From Flavobacteriaceae bacterium PS02338 (GTDB taxonomy: Bacteria > Bacteroidota > Bacteroidia > Sphingobacteriales > Sphingobacteriaceae): a stretch of 64,000 nt of DNA. Of the stretch, positions 48,395 to 57,292 are shown in pieces. Below the pieces are notes generated by a model. It was not told where the DNA came from, ran no database searches, and worked only from the letters and a program-made list of their open reading frames with translations. The stretch spans positions 186,001 to 250,000 of the forward strand of contig JASCOD010000004.1 of NCBI GenBank assembly GCA_029959615.1, written 5' to 3'. Numbering within the stretch: the stretch's first letter is position 1; the number at the start of each line of letters is the position of its first letter. A program made the translations under genes and the position numbers.

Positions 48395-51300
48395 ATGTGT
48401 TATTCTGAATATGGCACGTTAAAGCATAGGCAACCATATGTTTTTAGCGTGGGATTTGGACGCTTTTGCGGCCTCTGCCTATTTTTTATTCTGTTAAATG
48501 CTAAGTTATTTGCTTTTCAGTCTAAAATCTTCTCTTTTTCTGGAAAAGATGTTCCTCTGCTTACTGTTTTTGAAGAGATAAAAAAACAAACTGGAGCCAT
48601 TGTCTTTTATAGTAATGAATTGTTGAATGACAAAGAGAAAGTTACCGTTGATTTTCGAAATGCTACCCTAACGCAGGTTATGAATGATCTTTTGAAAGGC
48701 AAACCATTGATCTTTCAATTTTCTGATGATTACATTCTAATTAAGAAAAAGCCAGCAGTTGCTGCTCCGAATAGAGCAACGGTTGCTAAACCGATGCCTG
48801 TGGCTCAAGATACCTTGGTCACTTTGGTAGGTAAAGTAATGAACAATGCCACTATGATGGGAATTGCAGGAGTTTCGGTAACTAATATCCAAAGAAATAT
48901 GACAGTAATCAGTGATGCTGTTGGAGTATTTCGAATTAAAGGAAAAGAAGGTGATTCTGTGCGTTTTAATTTTATTGGCATGTTGCCCGTAAAGCAACCA
49001 TTTCAAAAAGAAGAACTTCAAATGGTAATGCTATCTAGCAAAGTGGAAGAAATGAAGGAAGTGGTAATTACGGGTTACCAGGTGATAGATAAACGTACAT
49101 TTACTGGATCGGTGGGTAAAATTGACCCAAAGACTTTGGCAACAGCAGGAACATCAGACGTAGGTAAATCGTTGCAGGGAGCGGTAGCTGGTGTTGCCGT
49201 AGAAAATTCAAGCGGTACGTTTGGTACTAAATCAAAAATAAGGATTCGTGGTAATTCATCTATTAGTGGTAACCAGGAACCCCTATGGGTAGTAGACGGA
49301 ATTGTGTTAGACGATCCGATCAATGTTAATCCTAACCAACTCTATTCTGGAGATGCAGCAACCATGTTAAGCTCTGCCATAAGTGGTATCAACCCAGACG
49401 ATATTGATGATATCCAAATTTTGAAAGACGCTTCGGCAACGGCCATGTACGGTACGCAAGCTGTAAATGGGGTAATCGTGGTTACCACCAAACGTGGTAA
49501 GGTGGGAAGTCCAGTGGTGAGTTATAAAAATACATTTTCGGTGGGTATCAAGCCAAGCATCACCCAGTTCAACGTGATGAATTCTAAGCAAAGAATGGAA
49601 TTTTCCGAAGAAATGTATGAGAAAAACTTAATCGATTTCACCAACCTCAATCAAACTTATGGAGCCTATGGTAAACTATTAAACCAGTTATCTACTAAAC
49701 AAATTGATTGGAATGGCTTTTACGATGGTATACAAAGAGCCAAAACTTATAATACTGATTGGTTTGATGTGCTTTTTAGAAATGCGCTTAACCAAGAACA
49801 TAGTGTAAGCATTAGTTCTGGAACAGAAAAGGCGCAGTACTATATGTCTGCCAGTTATTTTAGAGATGACGGACAAACCAAAGGTCAATATACCGATCGT
49901 TACACGGCCAATTTAAGAGGAAATTACAACCTGTCAGATAAATTCACGCTAACGGCATCATTATATGCGTCGATAAGAAATCAACGTATGTTTGGTGCCT
50001 ACAATTCTACTGAGGCGGTTACAGGTATTGTGGAGCGAGAGTTTGATATCAATCCATATACCTATGCCAGAACCACTAGTAGAGCTATGCGTCCTTACGG
50101 GGATGATGGTTCTCTGGAATTTTATCAAACTAATTTTGCGCCATTTAACATCATCCATGAGCTAGAAAACAATTTCATCGATATCAAGGCTCGTGAGGTA
50201 AAATTTCAGCTAGATGGAAAGTGGAATATAGCCAAGAAGTTGACCTATTTAGGTATTGTTTCTGGAAGAATGTCATCAGCTTATAGCGAACATATTGCTA
50301 CAGAAAAATCCAACGTGGCAGAAAGTTATAGGGCAATGCAGAGTTTATCTATTAGATCTGCAAATGGCTTGCTGTATAATGATCCTTATGACGATAGTGA
50401 ATACCCTGTGTCGGTTTTACCTAGAGGTGGTATTGTAATAACTGATAATACGCTTGCGGATTTTTATACCATTAGGAACTCCCTGAACTGGAAGCCAGTG
50501 ATTGCTCAAAAACATAGCTTTGATCTCCTTGGTGGTACAGAAATAAGACATCGAAAATATTATAGCGATTATTATAAAGGTTACGGTTTTGATTATGGTA
50601 GGGGAATGACCTCTAGTCCAGATTATAGAGCGATACAAAGGGATTTGTTATCGATTGGCGGTTCTCCATACTATAAAAAAAGTCAAAGTGTTTACAATGA
50701 AGCTTCTTTTTTCGCCAATTTGGCTTATACCTATAATCAGAAATACAATCTTACCTTATCGGTTAGAGCAGATGGTTCTAACAGGTTGGGTGCATCAGAG
50801 CGTTTCCGTTTTTTGCCCATTTGGGTGGCCGGTGCTAGCTGGAATGTAGTTGACGAAGATTTCTTAAAGGATATCTCATGGTTAAATAACCTGAAATTGA
50901 GAGGCTCTTATGGCATGCGTGGAAATATTAGTGGTTTGGGAAGTCCGGAGATGTTGGCTTATTATGGTACAACGGTAAGATTTGATCCCAATGATGTAGA
51001 AAACTCAATTACTATTTCTGCCCCAGACAATCCAACTATGCAGTGGGAAAAGGAAAAGATGGCCAATGTGGCTTTAGAACTTGGCATTTTTGATAGGTTT
51101 AGTGCCACTTTGGAGTATTATTATCGTAAGAACTACGACTTGATCGGAAATCTAGAAGTGTCGAGGGTAAGTGGTTTTCAGCGTAAAACGATGAATTGGG
51201 CAGATATGAAGAACCAAGGTTTTGAGGTTACGCTAACTACTCAGAATATCAAAAGCAAAAATTTTGAATGGAATACCATCTTAACTTTCGGTTACAATAA

Positions 51301-52042
51301 AAATACGGTAACCAGAATGTCTACCTCGGGCACAACTGTTCTACAAGCAACTTCTGCAAATGGCAGTCCCGCGGTGGGTTATCCAGTAAATGGTTTATAC
51401 TCTTTCCGCTTTGCAGGATTGGATTATGAAGGTTTGCCTTTGTTTTATAACTATAACAATGTGCCAACTTATCAAATCACTAAATACTACAGAACGCTTA
51501 GTATCTTGGATTATGAAGGTAGTAGAGATCCATTGGGGTCTGGTGGTTTTACCAATAGTTTCAAGTATAAGGATTTATCCCTGTCATTTTTATTTACGTA
51601 CTCTTATGGCAATAAAATTAGGTTAAATCCATTCTTTCAGCGCTATTATAGTGATGTAGCCGCTTTGGATGCGACCCTAGCAGATCGTTGGACTGCTCCA
51701 GGGCATGAATTGTATACCAATGTGCCACGTATTATAGAAGCAGAAACCAGAAGCAGATTATTACAAGCAAATGCAGATCCCTTTACTTTTTATAATCGAA
51801 GTAACATTAGGGTAGCCAATGGCTCTTTTGTTCGTTTAAAAAACGTGATGTTGAGCTACAATGTCCCATCTACAATTACTAAGAAAATAGGTCTTAAATC
51901 CTTACAAATTAATGGACAAGCTCAAAATCTCATTTTGTGGGCCGATCCAAAGTTAAATGGACAAGATCCTGAAGCATTTGTGTCTGGAGTTTCTATTCCG
52001 GCAGCCACAACTTATACTTTAGGTTTAGGTGTTAATTTTTAA
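48395..52042 (+). CDS. SusC/RagA TonB-dependent transporter with STN signalling domain
   Basis: 1215 residues. Hydrophobic signal (CGLCLFFILLNAKLFAFQ), then STN domain (SFSGKDVPLLTVFEEIKKQTG, FSNELL-like, TLTQVMNDLLKGKPL) for contact with FecR, a carboxypeptidase-regulatory-like domain (VGKVMNNATMMGIAGVSVTN), TonB plug (QGAVAGVAVENSSGTFGTKS, RIRGNSSISGNQEPLWVVDG, DIQILKDASATAMYGTQAVNG) and a 22-strand barrel with a final LGLGVNF. It takes up large substrates with its SusD partner 10 nt downstream. The substrate is unknown, but the linked genes are peptidases, not glycosidases. Confidence 0.95.
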   Translation: MCYSEYGTLKHRQPYVFSVGFGRFCGLCLFFILLNAKLFAFQSKIFSFSGKDVPLLTVFEEIKKQTGAIVFYSNELLNDKEKVTVDFRNATLTQVMNDLLKGKPLIFQFSDDYILIKKKPAVAAPNRATVAKPMPVAQDTLVTLVGKVMNNATMMGIAGVSVTNIQRNMTVISDAVGVFRIKGKEGDSVRFNFIGMLPVKQPFQKEELQMVMLSSKVEEMKEVVITGYQVIDKRTFTGSVGKIDPKTLATAGTSDVGKSLQGAVAGVAVENSSGTFGTKSKIRIRGNSSISGNQEPLWVVDGIVLDDPINVNPNQLYSGDAATMLSSAISGINPDDIDDIQILKDASATAMYGTQAVNGVIVVTTKRGKVGSPVVSYKNTFSVGIKPSITQFNVMNSKQRMEFSEEMYEKNLIDFTNLNQTYGAYGKLLNQLSTKQIDWNGFYDGIQRAKTYNTDWFDVLFRNALNQEHSVSISSGTEKAQYYMSASYFRDDGQTKGQYTDRYTANLRGNYNLSDKFTLTASLYASIRNQRMFGAYNSTEAVTGIVEREFDINPYTYARTTSRAMRPYGDDGSLEFYQTNFAPFNIIHELENNFIDIKAREVKFQLDGKWNIAKKLTYLGIVSGRMSSAYSEHIATEKSNVAESYRAMQSLSIRSANGLLYNDPYDDSEYPVSVLPRGGIVITDNTLADFYTIRNSLNWKPVIAQKHSFDLLGGTEIRHRKYYSDYYKGYGFDYGRGMTSSPDYRAIQRDLLSIGGSPYYKKSQSVYNEASFFANLAYTYNQKYNLTLSVRADGSNRLGASERFRFLPIWVAGASWNVVDEDFLKDISWLNNLKLRGSYGMRGNISGLGSPEMLAYYGTTVRFDPNDVENSITISAPDNPTMQWEKEKMANVALELGIFDRFSATLEYYYRKNYDLIGNLEVSRVSGFQRKTMNWADMKNQGFEVTLTTQNIKSKNFEWNTILTFGYNKNTVTRMSTSGTTVLQATSANGSPAVGYPVNGLYSFRFAGLDYEGLPLFYNYNNVPTYQITKYYRTLSILDYEGSRDPLGSGGFTNSFKYKDLSLSFLFTYSYGNKIRLNPFFQRYYSDVAALDATLADRWTAPGHELYTNVPRIIEAETRSRLLQANADPFTFYNRSNIRVANGSFVRLKNVMLSYNVPSTITKKIGLKSLQINGQAQNLILWADPKLNGQDPEAFVSGVSIPAATTYTLGLGVNF

Positions 52043-52052
52043 TCCGTAAGAC

Positions 52053-53483
52053 ATGAAGAAAAGAACTTTATATAAAAATATCACGAGCATTATCGCTACC
52101 TGTCTTGTGCTGCTTGCTTTTTCGGGATGTAAGAAATTTTTGGAAATAAACCCAGATAATAGAATAAGACCACAATCTGTAGAAGATTATCAAGCAATTT
52201 TAACGGGGGCTTTGCCACAGGCATTTCATCTATTTACCGAGCTCTACACAGACAACTACCGTTACTACGACTATCCAGACTTTAACAATGCCAATATTCA
52301 ATCTTGGTTAAAGCCGATATACTTATGGTCTGATGAATATATATCCAATAGTGGTATTACGCCAGAAGGTGGTTGGCGCAAATATTACAATTCTATTTAT
52401 GCAGCTAATGTGGTTTTAGAAGGATTGCCAAACGCTACAGGAGATGAGGTCTATAAATCGTCGTTACGTGGCGAAGCGTTATTGGTAAGGGCTTACTGTC
52501 ATTTTATGTTGGTAAATATTTTTGCCAAACACTATAATGAAGCAACTGCAGCTACAGATCTGGGGATTCCCTATGCATTAGAAACCGAAAAGGAAGCTAA
52601 TTCGCCCTACAAAAGAGACGCAGTTAAGAAAGTGTATGATTTGGTAGAGAAAGATGCTTTGGAAGGTTTAGGTCTTCTTAAAGATGAATTATACAGCAAG
52701 CCAAAATTCCATTTTTCTACTACATCAGCTAATGCTTTTTTAAGCAGGTTTTATTTGTTTAAAGGCGATTTTGAAAAAAGCTTGCTATATAGTGAGAAGG
52801 TATTCGCAAAAACTACTGCCCTTAGAGATTTATTTAAAGACTATGATACTTATATGGCTACAGGCTTATACTCTGAATTTGCCATGAGATATTGTACGGC
52901 AGAACAAAGCAATGTTTTGTTGATGAATCATACGCTAGAGTGGAATTCATTTGCCAGAACTGGTATGTATGCCAACGAGTATAGAAGTACCTTTTCTAGT
53001 GCAGATTTGAGAGGTAAACTATTTACTTTCACCAGCAACCAAACTCCCAATTATATCGTTCGTAAGTTTCGTTCGCAAACACCTTCAGATGGTCAACAGT
53101 ATTCTAATGTTGCTTTGTTTGTGGTAGAAGAGGTGATGTATAATGCCGCAGAAGCTGCAATTAGAAAAACCACTCCAGATGCAGCTTATGCCATCAATAA
53201 ACTGAATGCGATTTTAATCAAAAGGTTAAGGCCTTATACTGCGCTCAAGGCTACAGATTTCGCAACAAATAATGATCTGCTAGCTAAAATTATTGATGAA
53301 AAGAACAGAGAGTTGTGCTACGAGGGTTATCGTTGGTTTGATGTGAAGCGATTTAATATTCCACTAACCCATTGGACAGAAAATGGAGTGATTAGCCTTC
53401 CTGCTAATGACCCAAGAAGGGTTTTTCAGATCCCTGTGCCAGAGTTGACAGCCAATCCGTTAATGGAACCCAACCCAAGATAA
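52053..53483 (+). CDS. SusD/RagB-family nutrient-binding lipoprotein
   Basis: 476 residues with lipobox FSGCKKFLEINPDN, the usual SusD start. Helical TPR-like scaffold with SVEDYQAILTGALPQAF, AYCHFMLVNIFAKHY, DLGIPYALETEKEANSPYKRDAVKKVYDLVEKD and the C-terminal block IIDEKNRELCYEGYRWFDVKRFNIPL, RRVFQIPVPELTANPLM. It caps the SusC pore and binds the substrate. Ten nt downstream of SusC, so cotranscribed. Confidence 0.95.
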   Translation: MKKRTLYKNITSIIATCLVLLAFSGCKKFLEINPDNRIRPQSVEDYQAILTGALPQAFHLFTELYTDNYRYYDYPDFNNANIQSWLKPIYLWSDEYISNSGITPEGGWRKYYNSIYAANVVLEGLPNATGDEVYKSSLRGEALLVRAYCHFMLVNIFAKHYNEATAATDLGIPYALETEKEANSPYKRDAVKKVYDLVEKDALEGLGLLKDELYSKPKFHFSTTSANAFLSRFYLFKGDFEKSLLYSEKVFAKTTALRDLFKDYDTYMATGLYSEFAMRYCTAEQSNVLLMNHTLEWNSFARTGMYANEYRSTFSSADLRGKLFTFTSNQTPNYIVRKFRSQTPSDGQQYSNVALFVVEEVMYNAAEAAIRKTTPDAAYAINKLNAILIKRLRPYTALKATDFATNNDLLAKIIDEKNRELCYEGYRWFDVKRFNIPLTHWTENGVISLPANDPRRVFQIPVPELTANPLMEPNPR

Positions 53484-53515
53484 TAACCGAGACCACCAAC
53501 CTAAACCATACAAAG

Positions 53516-54352
53516 ATGTTAAGTATAAGAAATTTTATAGCTCCTTTAACATTAACAGTTATCGTATTTTTTGCGGGCTGTACCAAAGAAGATGTTATTC
53601 CTTTTGAACCACATGTAGATCAGCAAGTGGCTAGCAACCCAACAGATTTGACTATTCTGGATATTTTGAATAGCTATCAGACAAAAATCATTTATAAATG
53701 GGACAGGAGATATATTAGTGCCGATGCTTCTGCTACACCTCCGCAGTTCGAGTTGATTAAACCCTATATAGATAATGTGTTGAGGAAGCTTTTTATAGCA
53801 GCTTACGATCGCCAAAAAAGTGATTTTATGGTGAAGCACATGCCGATAGAAATGATTTTTATTGGTAGTTCAATTAATTATGATGCAGGCGATGAACGTA
53901 ATTTCAGTGCAAGTGGTATGGCACAGTCCTTCAGTAGGATATTAATTACAGGAATAAATAACTACAATTTAACGAATACAAGTTGGTTGCGAGGTCAATA
54001 TGCAACATTGCATCATGAGTTTGCCCATGTACTTGATAAAATTTATGGACGCCCAACAGGATTTGATGATGTTTCTAAAGGTAAATATGCAGGTTCAACA
54101 AGTTTCGGCGTGTTTACACAGGCAGAAGCCAGGACCCGAGGTTTTTGGAAAAACTATGGTATGACCAGCGAAGGCGAAGATTTTGCTACTTGGGTAGATG
54201 GTATCGTAACTACACCGAAAGCAGATGTATTAACCATTGCAGAATCAAATGATCTACTTAATAGGAAGTACAAAATGGTATACAACTTTTATCTAGATAA
54301 AGGGATAGACCTACATGTATTATATGATTATTTACAAACCATTCTTAACTAA
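53516..54352 (+). CDS. Zinc metallopeptidase-like lipoprotein
   Basis: 278 residues. Lipobox FAGCTKEDVI (surface-lipoprotein style, acidic after Cys). The zinc-binding motif is H167-E168-F-A-H171 in TLHHEFAHVLDKIYGRPTGFDDVSKGKY, with YAGSTSFGVFTQAEARTRGFWKNYGMTSEGEDFATWVDG downstream giving a probable third ligand (E or D in GEDF). This is the putative zinc-binding metallopeptidase group often found next to SusC/SusD. It could cut the peptide being imported. 32 nt after SusD. Confidence 0.85.
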   Translation: MLSIRNFIAPLTLTVIVFFAGCTKEDVIPFEPHVDQQVASNPTDLTILDILNSYQTKIIYKWDRRYISADASATPPQFELIKPYIDNVLRKLFIAAYDRQKSDFMVKHMPIEMIFIGSSINYDAGDERNFSASGMAQSFSRILITGINNYNLTNTSWLRGQYATLHHEFAHVLDKIYGRPTGFDDVSKGKYAGSTSFGVFTQAEARTRGFWKNYGMTSEGEDFATWVDGIVTTPKADVLTIAESNDLLNRKYKMVYNFYLDKGIDLHVLYDYLQTILN

Positions 54353-54354
54353 TT

Positions 54355-55812
54355 ATGAAGATACATTTCAACTATTTAAATGGTTTTGTTTTAGCGGCGC
54401 TGATTTTTCTGGGTGCTTGTAAAAAAGAAGTAACAGAGCTTCCTGAGAAAGCAAAAAAACAGCCATTGACAGAAGTTCAGGCATCATATAAAAAGCTTTT
54501 AGTGGAGCAAACTGCCGGATGGTACATTTCTTATCAACCTTCGGACAAGGTAGATCCGATTTCGGTATGGATGAAGTTTTTAGAAACAGATTCTTTAACG
54601 CTTTTAGCAGGCTATCCGGAGTTTCATATAGAACAGAACGAGGGTTCTTACAGCTTTGGTGGACAGGTAACCACCGAAATAGTTTTCTCTAACAATACGC
54701 TATGGAAACAGTTAGAGCTAGCTCATAACGGTGCAGTAAAATTTAAAATCACTTTGCAGGAAGATGGTTCTTTTAAATTGCGCAGAGCGGATGGTTTTGA
54801 TGACAAGGTATTTACTCTTAAAAAGGCTACCTCACAAGATTTGGCCGTTTTGCAAGGCCAGGTTGACGTGGTTTTGGCAAAAATAGAAGCAGAACGGGAA
54901 TTGCAAAGACAACGTTTAATTGCAGGTTTTAAGGTGGTTACCCTGGGGGCCGATGAACCAGGCTTCTATTTTAAGAACTTTAGCGCAGGTAGTTTTTCTG
55001 CTTATTGGAGCGAGTTGGATACCATTGCTAAAAAAGTTACTTTAAAATGGAAAGAAGGAGTGGTAGAAAAACAAGGCACTTTTGAGTACAGCTTAATTCC
55101 GAAGGGTATTGCGTTAAAACCTGCATTGGTATCGGGGAATATTACCATAGATAACATCATCTTTAAGGAATATACCGATCATGCCATAGAGATAGAATCT
55201 GCCGGAAACGCTGGTGCTGGTTCTTGGGGACATAAACACATCCCTGCTTATCCTTTTCAAGATGCTATTTCTGGAGCACCTAGAGCAAATTATTCAACCG
55301 CAGACTTTTTTATTAGGGGAGAACTGCCTAGGTTTTTGGGTTATACGCTAGATGATATTGATGCTTATTATAGTCCTGCTTTACAGGTTTATAGAGAAAA
55401 ATTAAAGCAGGCATTTACAGCTACTCACGATCCAAGTACACTCTTCCGACTTCAGTTTTATAATTATAACATGAATGCTAATGGAACTACAGCTGCAAAT
55501 GTGCTTAACTCTTTACAGATTTTAACCAAAAACGCAGCTGGTACTAATGTTTTTCTTCCTTACTACTATACCATACAAAAGAGGGATGCCAACCATGTAA
55601 TCTTGACTTTCAATGGCGGCACAAGTACGGCGAGCTTACCGTTTAAGGCAGCTGTAGAAGAATTTATGGAGGTACTAATGCCGGCCGAAGGTTTAACTAT
55701 AGTGCCTATGAGAAAGACAGGGACTAATCAGTTTTTGAGGTTGGTAAGTAGAAAGGATAGCAGAATTTGGGTAGAGTTACTTTCTACGCCAACAGGAATT
55801 TACTTTAATTAA
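54355..55812 (+). CDS. DUF4302 surface lipoprotein 1
   Basis: 485 residues. Lipobox LGACKKEVTEL. Family character: AGWYISYQPSDKVDPISVWMKF, SYSFGGQVTTEIVFSNNTLW, GNAGAGSWGHKHIPAYP, LPRFLGYTLDDIDAYYSPAL, and a C-terminal HVILTFNGGTSTASLPFKAAVEEF. DUF4302 proteins are accessory lipoproteins of SusC/SusD loci with no assigned reaction; binding of the substrate at the surface is likely. Starts 2 nt after the peptidase gene and 2 nt before the paralogue. Confidence 0.8.
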   Translation: MKIHFNYLNGFVLAALIFLGACKKEVTELPEKAKKQPLTEVQASYKKLLVEQTAGWYISYQPSDKVDPISVWMKFLETDSLTLLAGYPEFHIEQNEGSYSFGGQVTTEIVFSNNTLWKQLELAHNGAVKFKITLQEDGSFKLRRADGFDDKVFTLKKATSQDLAVLQGQVDVVLAKIEAERELQRQRLIAGFKVVTLGADEPGFYFKNFSAGSFSAYWSELDTIAKKVTLKWKEGVVEKQGTFEYSLIPKGIALKPALVSGNITIDNIIFKEYTDHAIEIESAGNAGAGSWGHKHIPAYPFQDAISGAPRANYSTADFFIRGELPRFLGYTLDDIDAYYSPALQVYREKLKQAFTATHDPSTLFRLQFYNYNMNANGTTAANVLNSLQILTKNAAGTNVFLPYYYTIQKRDANHVILTFNGGTSTASLPFKAAVEEFMEVLMPAEGLTIVPMRKTGTNQFLRLVSRKDSRIWVELLSTPTGIYFN

Positions 55813-55814
55813 GG

Positions 55815-57167
55815 ATGGAAATGAAGTACATATTATATACAATGATATTGTTGCTAAGCATCAGTTTTATGGCGTGCGAGAAGCAAGTTGATAATACTAT
55901 CCCGGAAGGTGTAGGTGGTTTGTCAGAGTTGCAGCAAAAGTATAAGCAGCAACTGGTAGCCAGCGCAGATGGTTGGGTAATCAACTACGTACCGGTAGCA
56001 GGACAAGGAAGCGTAGCGATCTGGGTAAAGTTTAACCAAGACGGCACAGCTAATATCATTACCGATTACAATGGTTTTACTAGTGAACAAACCAATGTAA
56101 GGTACAGACTAGGAGGTGTGAATGCGCCAGAATTGATTTTCGAAACTTATAGCGCTTGGCATGCCATTGCAGAAAATATGGGCGGAGCCTTTGAGTTTGT
56201 CATTACCTTTAATACCGATGGATCGGCAAATCTGAGAACAATTAACGGTACGGTAAAGCACACGTTGAAAAAAGCTACAGCAGCAGATAAAGCTGATATT
56301 ATCGGTAAGGCAGATGTAGTTAACCTCATTGAAAACTTCAATAAAAATGCTTCAGGTTACTTTAAAAATTTAGTGCTAACCAATATCTCCGCATTTTTTG
56401 AGTTAAATCCAAATGCCAGAACCATCAAGCTTACTTGGCTCGATGCCAGTGGTAATACTGTTTCAGAGCAGTTTGTTTATTCTAATGTAGCTAATGGCAT
56501 CGCTTTAAATAGAGCCTGGAAACCTTTAAACTTACAAGTGGAAACCATCAAATTTGGGCAAAGTTCCACTAATGAACTTGCCATTACTGAGGCAGGCACA
56601 GCGGGTACTGGAAAAATTGCTGTAGATCACGTTCCAGCTTTTCCTTATAAAAACTCTGCAGATTATTTTATCCAACAAGGAGGGGCGGTTAGGTTTTATG
56701 CCTACACACTAGCTACTGTAGCAGATTACTATAGCCCAGCATTATTGGTAGAATATCAAAAATTAAAGACATTAATGGGCGCCGAAACTTTTAATACCCA
56801 GATTTATAACAATAATGGTACGGCTCCAAATATTACTAGTTCTATTCAGTTTAGGTACGTGATGCCTACTGGACAAACTACTCATGATGGTACAGCAAGC
56901 GGATGGATGCCGTTCTATTACACTATGCAAAAACTCGATGCCAATGCTATTAAAATAACGCCAACTGGTGTTACTACAACTGTAGGTGTTCCGTTTCTAT
57001 CTGCAGCAAACGAGTTTATGTCTTATATTTTTCCGCCAGAGGGCGTAACGATTGTTCCTTATGGTAGGGCAGGAGCTTTACAGCGTGTGAGAATAGTGAG
57101 TAGAAAAGACAGTAAGTATTACATGATGGTTACGGTAAGTACGCCAGCTAGTATTTATATAGAATAA
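55815..57167 (+). CDS. DUF4302 surface lipoprotein 2 (paralogue)
   Basis: 450 residues. Lipobox FMACEKQVDN. Aligns with the preceding gene along its length: ELQQKYKQQLVASADGWVINYVPV, VRYRLGGVNAPELIFETYSAW, AGTAGTGKIAVDHVPAFP, VRFYAYTLATVADYYSPAL, AANEFMSYIFPPEGVTIVPY and a shared end (RIVSRKDSKYYM). The tandem pair is a recent-looking duplication with much divergence. Together they may form a two-component binding platform or accept two substrate forms. Last gene before the terminator at 57215. Confidence 0.8.
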   Translation: MEMKYILYTMILLLSISFMACEKQVDNTIPEGVGGLSELQQKYKQQLVASADGWVINYVPVAGQGSVAIWVKFNQDGTANIITDYNGFTSEQTNVRYRLGGVNAPELIFETYSAWHAIAENMGGAFEFVITFNTDGSANLRTINGTVKHTLKKATAADKADIIGKADVVNLIENFNKNASGYFKNLVLTNISAFFELNPNARTIKLTWLDASGNTVSEQFVYSNVANGIALNRAWKPLNLQVETIKFGQSSTNELAITEAGTAGTGKIAVDHVPAFPYKNSADYFIQQGGAVRFYAYTLATVADYYSPALLVEYQKLKTLMGAETFNTQIYNNNGTAPNITSSIQFRYVMPTGQTTHDGTASGWMPFYYTMQKLDANAIKITPTGVTTTVGVPFLSAANEFMSYIFPPEGVTIVPYGRAGALQRVRIVSRKDSKYYMMVTVSTPASIYIE

Positions 57168-57214
57168 AAGGAATTGGTTTTGGGGATTTTTAAAATCAAA
57201 CCAATGTTGTTGTG

Positions 57215-57268
57215 GTCTCGAGAGGCCAAAAGCGTCATAAACTTTTGGTCTTACCGAGACAATTTTTA
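57215..57268 (+). terminator. Long hairpin and T-run between the two halves of the peptidase locus
   Basis: GTCTCG (57215-57220) pairs with CGAGAC (57255-57260); GGCCAAAAG pairs with CTTTTGGTC inside, around a 9-nt loop. AATTTTTAT follows. It lies between the DUF4302 pair and the S9 gene, so it likely ends or attenuates the SusC/D transcript before the peptidases. Confidence 0.7.
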
Positions 57269-57292
57269 TAACTGTTCAATTTAAAATTTACC

